Source: Phycisphaerae bacterium (lineage in GTDB: Bacteria; Planctomycetota; Phycisphaerae; Sedimentisphaerales; Anaerohalosphaeraceae). From it: 13,539 nt of DNA. The notes under the pieces are model-generated. The model worked only from the letters and a program-made list of their open reading frames with translations. It was not told where the DNA came from and searched no databases. Below, piece by piece: positions 6,129 through 13,190 of this stretch (position 1 is its first letter; each line of letters opens with the position of its first letter). The translations under genes and the position numbers were made by a program. The stretch is taken from positions 1-13,539 of the forward strand of contig JAIPFN010000148.1 of assembly GCA_021736615.1 (NCBI GenBank), read 5' to 3'.

Positions 6129-9100
6129 TTACTCTGAATCTTTATTCTTGCTGCCGATCAAAAGTATCGGAGCGGCGATAGCTATAGAAGAATATGTACC
6201 GACGATGATACCGGCGAGCATTGCGAATGTGAAACCTCGAAGTCCCGGACCTCCCCAGATGTACATGATCAGGACTACCAGGAACGTGGTGAACGATGTC
6301 AGCAATGTTCTGGAGAGTGTCTGGTTGATACTGTCGTTAATCATCTCTTTGGTAAGCTTATTGCTTTTGCCTTTGTTTTCACGAATACGGTCGAATACAA
6401 CGATTGTGTCGTTAAGCGAGTAACCGATGATCGTCAGGAAAGCGGCGACGATGGCAAGGTCGATCTTGAAGTTCTGGATCAGCAAAGCCTGTCCTATTGC
6501 AGTTTGTGAAATCCAGTGGCAAGCCGTCAGCAGTCCAAGGACGATACAAACGTCATGGACCAGAGCGGCGATAGCGGCGAAACCGAAGTTAGCCGTTCCG
6601 AACCTGATCCAGATATAAGCGACGATGGCGATCAGCGAAAGTATGATAGCGATCAGAGCACTGTACATTGCTTCCTTACCGACGGACGGGTCGATCTGTG
6701 TGACTCTCGAAAGGGTGGTCTCAAGCGATGTTGCCGCCGCGATCTTTGCCTTTTCGTTTTCTTCCAGCTTTGCCAACTCATCGGCACTGAAGACACGATA
6801 TCCCGCTTCCGGGTGGACAGTTACGTATACGAACTCTTTTACGGTGTCGTCGGGAGCCGGTTTTGTCAAGTTCGTTGACATCAGCTCATACTTGTACCAC
6901 GCCAGTGTCTGCATATCGCTTTTAAATTGTATGTCTTTAAATCTTTGGACGAGATCTTTATACGTTGTCTCTTTGTCAAGCTTGCATGTGATTTTGACGC
7001 CGCCGATGTAGTCCGGCAGGTCGGCTGTTGTTTCGTCGATTTCCTGAACCGATACGATAGCGGCACCGAGGTTCTCTTTGATCTTCAGGTAACCTTCGAA
7101 TGCGTCGCGAACAGCGTTATTTACCAATTCGTCAACAACCGGCTCTGTGACGTCAGCCTTTTCATTAAATGCCGCGGCCAGTACTTTTCTGACGAGAGCT
7201 TTGTTTACCTGGCTGGTGGAAACTTTAAATGTCAGGTTATCGTCCGAGGTGACGTTCAGGTTGTAAAGTGTTCCTGTGAAATCCTTTGCTGCTTTTTTGA
7301 TTTCCGTCTTTACCGATTCGGCTGTCTGTCCGGCCTGGGCGAATGTGACGTCAGCTGTGGTTTTGTTAGTTTCAGTAGTTGTGATCTCGAACTGGTAATC
7401 TTTCTCTTTGCCAACCCTGTAAACCTTAGCGTTTATACCTTTTTCTTCGATCCTTTGTCTGACCCAATCTTCGGTGATCATTTTGTCGCCCTTGAGATCG
7501 ACCGTAACGCTGGTTCCGCCTGTAAACTCGATGTCCCACTTATTGTCTTCGGTGTCGTCACGAAGCGTAAATACCGCAAGTCCGGCTATGATAAGAGTTG
7601 CCGAGATAACGAAGAACAATCCGCGTGCCGACATCCAATTGATATTCGGTTTTCCAATGAGCGACAACATGGTCAGTTTGCTCTTAAGAACCTTGATGTC
7701 CATCAGCGTATCGAATAATACGCGTGTGACAAACAGGGCGGTGAACATACTCGAAGCGATACCGAGCATTAGAATGATCGCGAATCCTTTGATCTCTTCG
7801 GAGGCTACCATATAGAGAATGAGAGCGACGAAGAATGTGGTGATGTTGGCGTCGAAGATTGTTCTGAAAGCCCGCTGATAACCGTTGGCTACGGCGCTGC
7901 GAAGCGAACCGCCGCGTGCCAGTTCCTCGCGTACGCGCTCGAAGATGAGTACGTTGGCGTCAACACTCATACCGATAGTCAGGATAAGACCTGCGATACC
8001 GGGCAGGGTGAATGTCCCGTCGAGTAATACCATCATTGCCAGGATGAACAGCAGGTTCATGCACAGTGCGATAACTGCGATGAAACCGGCGAGAAGGTAG
8101 TAAACGACCATAAAGGCGGCTACTGAGATAAGACCAAATTTACCGGCTTTAATACCCAGGTCCCGGTTTTCGGCACCGATGGTCGCACCAATTGTCTTTT
8201 CGGAGATGGGCACATCGGACATTCTTGCAGGGAACGAACCGGCGGTAAGCTTGTTGTCCATGTCGCCAACTTCCTGCTGGGAGAATTGGCCTGTGATGAT
8301 TCCCTCTTTGCTGATTGCACTCTGGAGAACGGGTGCACTTATCGCCTGGTTGTCGAGGACGATGCAAAGCGGTCTGGACTGGTTTGCGCTGGTGAGCCTG
8401 AAAAACAGTCTTGACGCTACATCGTCATTTCTAAATGAGATCGCCCTTTTTCCCGTACGGCTGTCAACGGTGGGCATTGCCTTTCTCATCTTCCACTTTT
8501 TTTCGCCGCTGCTGTGGAGCATTGTTTCTTTTGGCTGGTTGCTTGCCAGGACGTATGTCTTTTCGCCGAAAGTTCCGATTACTGCCATTCCATTTTGGTA
8601 TCTGCCATCAAAATCAGCAGGGTTTTCAACCTCGAGCCAGACATACTTGCTTGTCGATGCCTGCTTTGGGCCTTTTTCCTGGAGTTCGGTTTCGCGTGCG
8701 GTCAGTTCGGTAATATTTGAAAATTCATCGCCTTTAATTGGCAGGATTCGGAATTCGAGTACACCTGCACCTTTGAGCATTCGCTTCAGGTCTTCCGGGT
8801 CATCGAGTCTTCCGCCTACTTCCTTGTAAGCATCGTATGCGTTGACAACTGCCACGATTTTATCTTTTCTAGCAGGGAACGCGTTGATCATGGCTGCGAT
8901 CTTTTCATCGCGTTTGACTTTTACACCGATAGCTACTGTGTCCATAACCTGTGCCTGACTGAGGTTAAGCTGAGCAAGCTGCGTCGAGGCTTGGCGGTAC
9001 TGTGCGGTAAGGCCTGTTTCAGGTTCTGCCAGTTTGTCTAGTATCGGGGCCTTTTCTGCAAACATGGCCATGTATGCACTGATCAGCGTGCTTTTTTTGG

Positions 9101-9875
9101 GATCGTTATTGGTGTACTCGGTTATTTTTTCTGACTGTGTTTTGCTGTCGAGCTTGCTCCATGCCGGTACTTTGCTTTCTACGTCCGGCAGGCCGGCAGT
9201 TTTAAGCTGAGCCAATATCTCCGCCATCTTTGCGTCAAGCTGGTCACGCTGTTGCTGCAAGGCATTGCGCTGGCTGTTGACGCTGGCCCATTTATTGAGG
9301 ATTTCTTTTCGTTCGTCGAATGCCGCAACAGCATCTTCCAGTTCCTTGATCTCGGATTTAAGTTCGTCCTGGATCTTGCTGTCGTCAAGCAGTTTCTTTT
9401 TTTCCTCGATTTTGGAAACAAGTTCCTGGCGTCTCTTTGAGTCTCCTGCGAATTTGGCGACTTCTTCTTCGAGATTTACACCTTCTTTGGAAAGTGATCC
9501 CTTGATCTTGAGCAGGTTGATGTTGTCGCTTTCGAGAGATTCGAGTGCCTTCTGGTAAAGATCACGCTTTTCTACGGTATCTTTGCTTGCAAGCGGCAAT
9601 TGTATCTCAATACGTGTGTCGCCGTGCGGGATCATATTGATATTTGCGACGTTGGTCGGGTCGATACGGCGGCGAAGGATAGGGATCATCCGCTGGGCCA
9701 GGCCCTTTTTTTCGTCGGCGGTCAACCCTTCGGTGTCGATGTCGTAGATAAGACTGACACCGCCGCCAAGGTCCAGACCGGGTTTGAGTTTTTTCTCAAC
9801 CGGCGTGACCTTGAAGATCGCGAAAACTACGAGTGCAACAATAAATAACAGTTTCCAAATCTGATTCTTATTCAT
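6129..9875 (-). CDS. secDF: Fused protein translocase subunit SecDF
   Basis: SecDF is an RND-type membrane protein that uses the proton motive force to help pull preproteins through SecYEG. Here SecD (to about residue 740) and SecF (about 745-1248) are one chain. SecD shows a first membrane helix near 9-25, GLDLGGGVSLIYDID near 33-47, RRRIDPTN, and a membrane bundle containing GMSVDANVLIFERVREE with the proton-path Asp639. SecF shows FTGGTS near 782, IDPSVGKE, and GYSLNDTIVVFDRIREN with Asp1156. The first SecD periplasmic region is enlarged by a charged insertion with a strong coiled-coil pattern at about 145-225. The SecF periplasmic region is roughly 290 residues, against about 100 in E. 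coli. GGAAAG lies 5 bases before the ATG. yajC lies 98 bases upstream and a LysM gene follows without a gap. Confidence 0.97.
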   Translation of the reverse strand: MNKNQIWKLLFIVALVVFAIFKVTPVEKKLKPGLDLGGGVSLIYDIDTEGLTADEKKGLAQRMIPILRRRIDPTNVANINMIPHGDTRIEIQLPLASKDTVEKRDLYQKALESLESDNINLLKIKGSLSKEGVNLEEEVAKFAGDSKRRQELVSKIEEKKKLLDDSKIQDELKSEIKELEDAVAAFDERKEILNKWASVNSQRNALQQQRDQLDAKMAEILAQLKTAGLPDVESKVPAWSKLDSKTQSEKITEYTNNDPKKSTLISAYMAMFAEKAPILDKLAEPETGLTAQYRQASTQLAQLNLSQAQVMDTVAIGVKVKRDEKIAAMINAFPARKDKIVAVVNAYDAYKEVGGRLDDPEDLKRMLKGAGVLEFRILPIKGDEFSNITELTARETELQEKGPKQASTSKYVWLEVENPADFDGRYQNGMAVIGTFGEKTYVLASNQPKETMLHSSGEKKWKMRKAMPTVDSRTGKRAISFRNDDVASRLFFRLTSANQSRPLCIVLDNQAISAPVLQSAISKEGIITGQFSQQEVGDMDNKLTAGSFPARMSDVPISEKTIGATIGAENRDLGIKAGKFGLISVAAFMVVYYLLAGFIAVIALCMNLLFILAMMVLLDGTFTLPGIAGLILTIGMSVDANVLIFERVREELARGGSLRSAVANGYQRAFRTIFDANITTFFVALILYMVASEEIKGFAIILMLGIASSMFTALFVTRVLFDTLMDIKVLKSKLTMLSLIGKPNINWMSARGLFFVISATLIIAGLAVFTLRDDTEDNKWDIEFTGGTSVTVDLKGDKMITEDWVRQRIEEKGINAKVYRVGKEKDYQFEITTTETNKTTADVTFAQAGQTAESVKTEIKKAAKDFTGTLYNLNVTSDDNLTFKVSTSQVNKALVRKVLAAAFNEKADVTEPVVDELVNNAVRDAFEGYLKIKENLGAAIVSVQEIDETTADLPDYIGGVKITCKLDKETTYKDLVQRFKDIQFKSDMQTLAWYKYELMSTNLTKPAPDDTVKEFVYVTVHPEAGYRVFSADELAKLEENEKAKIAAATSLETTLSRVTQIDPSVGKEAMYSALIAIILSLIAIVAYIWIRFGTANFGFAAIAALVHDVCIVLGLLTACHWISQTAIGQALLIQNFKIDLAIVAAFLTIIGYSLNDTIVVFDRIRENKGKSNKLTKEMINDSINQTLSRTLLTSFTTFLVVLIMYIWGGPGLRGFTFAMLAGIIVGTYSSIAIAAPILLIGSKNKDSE

Positions 9876-9973
9876 GTTATCTTTCCATTAATTCAAGAAT
9901 TTAAAACAACTTTACTTTTACAGTTAACAGCATGGGCATGGCTCATCCAACCTCTAGAAGCCCAGGCTACGTA

Positions 9974-10414
9974 TTAGTTGATGTCGTCAGAAAGAACCTT
10001 GCTTACAGCGCCTTTGCTGATCGTCATCTTTGTATTGTTCGATTCGTCAATCTTTATGACGATTTCGTTTTCTTTAACATTGATCACAGTTCCAATGATT
10101 CCGCCGATTGTCTGGATACGGGCGTTTTTCTGGATCGCTTTGACCATCTGTGTATGCTTTTGCTGTTTCTTTTTCGGGCCTTTGATCAGCAGGAAGTACA
10201 TTATGATAAACATAACACCAAGCATGATAATCTGGGGATTCTTCCAAATAGGCAGCGGCGGCGGGGCATCTTCTTCGGCAGGTGGAGTAGAACCGTCTAT
10301 ACTCTTAACTGCTTCAGTTTCAATATCTTTGACAGGCGTTTGGTTTACCGGGGTGCTTTCCAGTTCTTTTCCCGCATCTTCAACGGTATCGGCTAGTATC
10401 CAGATGTTATTCAT
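9974..10414 (-). CDS. yajC: Sec translocon accessory protein YajC
   Basis: YajC is a small inner-membrane partner of SecDF and SecYEG. This 146-residue version has a single membrane helix at about 61-78 (IIMLGVMFIIMYFLLI). The family's basic KGPKKKQQKH follows, then the cytoplasmic domain IQKNARIQTIGGIIGTV...ENEIVIKID. Ordinary YajC proteins (about 85-115 residues) start close to the helix. This one has some 60 extra N-terminal residues that are acidic and Pro-rich (STPPAEEDAPPPLP), presumably on the periplasmic side. The start is well supported: AGAAGGG lies 8 bases before the ATG. The gene is 98 bases upstream of secDF on the same strand, the usual order, and the two are probably one transcript. 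tgt lies 275 bases further upstream, also a common neighbour of yajC in bacteria. Confidence 0.94.
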   Translation of the reverse strand: MNNIWILADTVEDAGKELESTPVNQTPVKDIETEAVKSIDGSTPPAEEDAPPPLPIWKNPQIIMLGVMFIIMYFLLIKGPKKKQQKHTQMVKAIQKNARIQTIGGIIGTVINVKENEIVIKIDESNNTKMTISKGAVSKVLSDDIN

Positions 10415-10525
10415 TTTACAATCCCTTCTAATTTCTTTATATCGTCAAAATTAAATTTTATGTTTATTTAAAACGGGCTATTTTACAGACTCTGTCCTGA
10501 TTAAACCAGCATTTATTCTTTATTT

Positions 10526-10531
10526 ATTATA
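10526..10531 (-). promoter_or_regulatory. Candidate -10 element for yajC-secDF
   Basis: Read on the minus strand this is a perfect TATAAT, directly preceded by TTTG. The best -35-like hexamer, CTGACA, is only 14 bases upstream, which is too close for a standard promoter, so the -35 is uncertain. Initiation here would give yajC a leader of about 100 bases. Confidence 0.35.
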
Positions 10532-10566
10532 CAAATCGACCAATTTGTCAGTTTGTGCGATGTCTG

Positions 10567-10591
10567 ATTTCAGATATCGGGCCGCTGAAAT
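10567..10591. repeat. Inverted repeat upstream of the yajC promoter
   Basis: ATTTCAG (10567-10573) and CTGAAAT (10585-10591) form perfect 7-base arms around an 11-base centre containing GGGCC. It lies about 40-60 bases upstream of the candidate TATAAT on the minus strand and about 100 bases beyond the tgt stop. It could be an operator or a transcript hairpin; no T run follows. Confidence 0.35.
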
Positions 10592-10689
10592 AGATATGGG
10601 ATACTAATACAACTTAATGTAATTTAAAGGTGTTCGATAGTAACTATTTGTAAACAAAGGACTTAAGGTTTATTTAGGGTGTTTTTCGG

Positions 10690-11790
10690 TTAATTTGAGC
10701 TTAAGAATTCTTCTGCCCAGGCATTAAAGGTGTTATCTGCTATATTTTTACGAATTTCGGCCATAAGTCTCTGAAAATATGTGATATTATGCAGAGAAAC
10801 AAGTATCGGCCCGAGCATTTCGCCGACATTGAAGAAATGGCGGATCGCACCGCGTGAAAAATTCTCGCACGCGTAGCAGCAGCAGCCCTCTTCGATGGGC
10901 GATTTGTCGCTGATGTGGACGCTGTTTCGCAGGCGGACGATTCCGTTTTTTGTGAACGCGAATGCGTTTCGCCCGTTTCTTGTCGGCAGTACGCAGTCAA
11001 ACATATCGACCCCTGCACGGACAGCGGCGACAATGTCTTTGGGCATTCCTACGCCCATCAGGTATCTGGGTTTGTTTTCCGGAAGCAGCGGGGCGGTAAA
11101 CTCTGTCGTCAGCTTCATATTTTCGTGGCCCTCGCCGACGCTAAGACCGCCGATAGCATAACCGTCAAAATCAAGCTTGACCAGTTCTTCGGCGCAGCGT
11201 GCGCGAAGGTTTTTGTCGATGCCGCCCTGAACGATCCCGAACAAAAGCTGTTTGTCGTTGGCATGCGTATCCTTGCAGATCTTCGCCCAGCGGATGGTTC
11301 TGTCGACGGCGGCGATAAGTTTATTCTTTTCGCACGGGAACGGTGCGCACTCGTCAAAGCACATGAAGATGTCGGCGCCGAGGGTGTTCTGGACTTCGGT
11401 TGCGATCTTTGCGTCCATATAGATTTTGCTTCCGTCGATATGACTGGCGAACTCCACTCCGTCTTCACCGATGCGGTTAAGCTCGCTTAGCGAAAAGACC
11501 TGGTAGCCGCCGCTGTCTGTCAGGATCGGCCCGTCCCAGCCCATAAGCCCGTGCAGATCGCCGAGTGCTTCGACGACTTCCGTGCCCGGGCGGATCATCA
11601 TATGGTACGTGTTTGCCAGGATGATCTGCGATCCGGTCTCTTTGATCTGGCGGGGCGTAAGCCCCTTTACAGTGCCGCGCGTGCCGACAGGCATAAATAC
11701 AGGAGTATCGATAATCCCGTGGGCGGTTTGCAATTTACCAAGCCGCGCCTGGCAGCTGTCATCTTTACTAAGCAATTCAAAAGCACTCAT
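10690..11790 (-). CDS. tgt: Queuine tRNA-ribosyltransferase (tRNA-guanine transglycosylase)
   Basis: Tgt replaces guanine 34 in tRNAs with GUN anticodons by the queuosine precursor preQ1. The 366-residue protein shows the whole family pattern. TPVFMPVGTRGTVKGLTP lies near the N-terminus, ILTDSGGYQVFSL carries Asp92, and GIVQGG and GYAIGGLSVGE follow. MFDCVLPTR contains the probable nucleophile Asp265. The zinc site is CxCxxC (Cys303, Cys305, Cys308) plus His334 in SLHN. I chose the ATG at 11790. An in-frame TTG at 11817 would add nine residues (LIAKRNNY) derived from repeat sequence and not seen in the family. The ribosome binding site is weak (AAAAGAAA). The spoIID-like gene ends 58 bases upstream, and yajC follows after 275 bases. 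Queuosine biosynthesis genes are not in the window. Confidence 0.97.
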   Translation of the reverse strand: MSAFELLSKDDSCQARLGKLQTAHGIIDTPVFMPVGTRGTVKGLTPRQIKETGSQIILANTYHMMIRPGTEVVEALGDLHGLMGWDGPILTDSGGYQVFSLSELNRIGEDGVEFASHIDGSKIYMDAKIATEVQNTLGADIFMCFDECAPFPCEKNKLIAAVDRTIRWAKICKDTHANDKQLLFGIVQGGIDKNLRARCAEELVKLDFDGYAIGGLSVGEGHENMKLTTEFTAPLLPENKPRYLMGVGMPKDIVAAVRAGVDMFDCVLPTRNGRNAFAFTKNGIVRLRNSVHISDKSPIEEGCCCYACENFSRGAIRHFFNVGEMLGPILVSLHNITYFQRLMAEIRKNIADNTFNAWAEEFLSSN

Positions 11791-11803
11791 ATAATTATTT
11801 CTT

Positions 11804-11831
11804 TTAGCGATTAGCAATTAGCGATTAGCTA
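11804..11831. repeat. Heptamer array, four copies of TTAGCNA
   Basis: On the plus strand the spacer between spoIID and tgt reads TTAGCGA, TTAGCAA, TTAGCGA, TTAGCTA in perfect seven-base register, followed by TTGG. The array lies just upstream of the tgt start codon and would be in its leader on a minus-strand transcript. A related array occurs at 13132-13166. Confidence 0.75.
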
Positions 11832-11848
11832 TTGGATTGAAGAAAGTT

Positions 11849-13114
11849 TTATTTTACAACGATTTGTGCCGTTGGGTAATAAAACCTCAGTATCTGATTG
11901 TAGTCCTTACCTTCTCTGGCCATCTCCTGTGCTCCGTATTGGCACATTCCAACGCCATGGCCGAATCCTTTTCCCGTAAAGCTGTATGTGTCCGCCTTCT
12001 TTTTCATTTCACAGAATGTACTTTTCATTATTGTCCCCGATGGATCCAGTGTAAGCCGCAGGTCCTCGCCTTTTAGATATGCGTCTTTTCCGTCTTTGCC
12101 AATAAGCCTAAAGGAGACTATTCGCCCCTCGCCCTGGCCGTAATTGCTGGTCTTTGCCGGTATGATCGATTCAATCTTTTCCAGCCCGGCAAGGCTCGGA
12201 TAACTGGATATGACACTTGCGGTAATTTCTGCTTGGGTAAAGTTTACCGGTCCCCAGTTCAGGTAATCCGGTTGAGCGGTTTTTTTGCAGTACGGACAAA
12301 CCACACCGTTAAGCGGCGGAAAATATTCCCCGAAAGTGTTATAGCTGCTCTCGGTATGACCTCCGCATGTTGAACTGTAGTATGTTGGAAATATCCCCGT
12401 TGTCAAGTTACGCAGATCGCACGTCAGTACCATTGATTTTGTTTCGGAGACCGCTTGTTTTACCGTCGCCGTCTCTGCCGACACACCCCCGTACATCTGG
12501 TTTGCCTGTGTCCTTCTGACGTCCCACTGGCGGTTTGTTCCGAACCTGTTTTTTGTATAAAGGCAGTAGGTCCTTGCCGCTATGGCCTGTGCTTTCAGAG
12601 CCTGGCGGTCCCAGTAGCTTGGCATTTCGGCACCGACGACACCGGCAAGATATTCTTCGATGTCAAGTTGGTTTATAACTCTAAGTGACCTTGCGTCAGA
12701 GGAAGTGAAAAGTTTGATCTCTCCCCGGTACAATTCGCCGTTTATGCTTAGCAGCGACATCGCGTCGGGTTCTATGACACAGCCGTTGCCGAACAGACGA
12801 TCGCCGATTTTGACATAACCGGTGACAACGCTGATTTCCATCGGGCCTTGTTCCGGGCCGAAATGTGCCTTTGAGGTCATAGTGCTTTGATTGACGCTAA
12901 AACCGCCTGTCGATGAAAGAAGGCATTGCATTACGTTGTCATGGAGAAGGACTCTTACCTGGTTTGTCCGGAGCGGTTCTTTGTCGTCTATAATTACCGG
13001 TCTGTAGGCCTGTTTTTTCCAGCAGCCGACAAAGCAGCACACAAAAGCTAAAATAACCAATGCCCGCTTAATGAGTTCCTTATGTCTGAAAATCTTATCG
13101 AGTAGTTTAGCCAA
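11849..13114 (-). CDS. SpoIID/LytB-type lipoprotein, probable peptidoglycan glycan-strand hydrolase
   Basis: SpoIID-domain proteins are lytic transglycosylases or amidase enhancers acting on peptidoglycan. This 421-residue protein starts with a basic n-region and a hydrophobic stretch ending in the lipobox FVGC (Cys31), so it is probably lipidated. The domain core includes LDIEEYLAGVVGAEMPSYW, with the likely catalytic Glu163. KAQAIAARTYCL, TCGGHTES near 250 and CPYC near 272-275 follow; these Cys/His residues probably bind zinc. The terminal motif is GKGFGHGVGMCQYGAQEMA. The start must be TTG at 13114: an in-frame TGA lies four codons upstream, and no ATG occurs before about residue 60. The domain was first known from Bacillus sporulation but is widespread in non-sporulating bacteria. 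It lies 76 bases after the alpha-CTD gene and 58 before tgt, with heptamer arrays in both gaps. Confidence 0.9.
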   Translation of the reverse strand: MAKLLDKIFRHKELIKRALVILAFVCCFVGCWKKQAYRPVIIDDKEPLRTNQVRVLLHDNVMQCLLSSTGGFSVNQSTMTSKAHFGPEQGPMEISVVTGYVKIGDRLFGNGCVIEPDAMSLLSINGELYRGEIKLFTSSDARSLRVINQLDIEEYLAGVVGAEMPSYWDRQALKAQAIAARTYCLYTKNRFGTNRQWDVRRTQANQMYGGVSAETATVKQAVSETKSMVLTCDLRNLTTGIFPTYYSSTCGGHTESSYNTFGEYFPPLNGVVCPYCKKTAQPDYLNWGPVNFTQAEITASVISSYPSLAGLEKIESIIPAKTSNYGQGEGRIVSFRLIGKDGKDAYLKGEDLRLTLDPSGTIMKSTFCEMKKKADTYSFTGKGFGHGVGMCQYGAQEMAREGKDYNQILRFYYPTAQIVVK

Positions 13115-13131
13115 TTTTATCTTTCACGTAA

Positions 13132-13166
13132 TTAGCGATTAGCAATCAACGGTCAGCGGTCAGCTT
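13132..13166. repeat. Heptamer array, five diverged copies (TTAGCGA to TCAGCGG)
   Basis: On the plus strand the spacer between the alpha-CTD gene and spoIID reads TTAGCGA, TTAGCAA, TCAACGG, TCAGCGG, TCAGCTT and then GG. The first 15 bases, TTAGCGATTAGCAAT, are identical to the start of the array at 11804, in the same orientation. Both arrays sit directly upstream of a start codon on the minus strand. Confidence 0.7.
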
Positions 13167-13190
13167 GGTGTTCAATCCGGAGTAAGTTTT

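Larger units (their letters stand above)
10415..10689. other. Spacer between tgt and yajC
   Basis: These 275 AT-rich bases hold no convincing gene on either strand. They contain a candidate promoter for yajC-secDF, an inverted repeat nearer to tgt, and an odd palindrome ACAGACTCTGT (10485-10495) within the presumed yajC leader. I see no hairpin with a T run that would end the tgt transcript. Confidence 0.6.

Noticed and set aside
6927..7718. 263-codon plus-strand frame inside secDF
   Set aside because: It is a long antisense shadow of the SecF periplasmic region. The translation is Cys/Phe/Val-rich without motifs, and secDF fully explains the region.
8179..8829. 216-codon plus-strand frame inside secDF
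   Set aside because: It is antisense to conserved SecD sequence, with Ser-rich low-quality translation and no ribosome binding site that I can support.
11791..11817. TTG at 11817 as the tgt start
   Set aside because: The added nine residues come from the heptamer repeat and are foreign to the family; the ATG at 11790 gives the normal N-terminus.
11804..13166. Heptamer arrays as a CRISPR or attachment site
   Set aside because: The units are seven bases with no spacers, and there are no cas, integrase or tRNA genes nearby.
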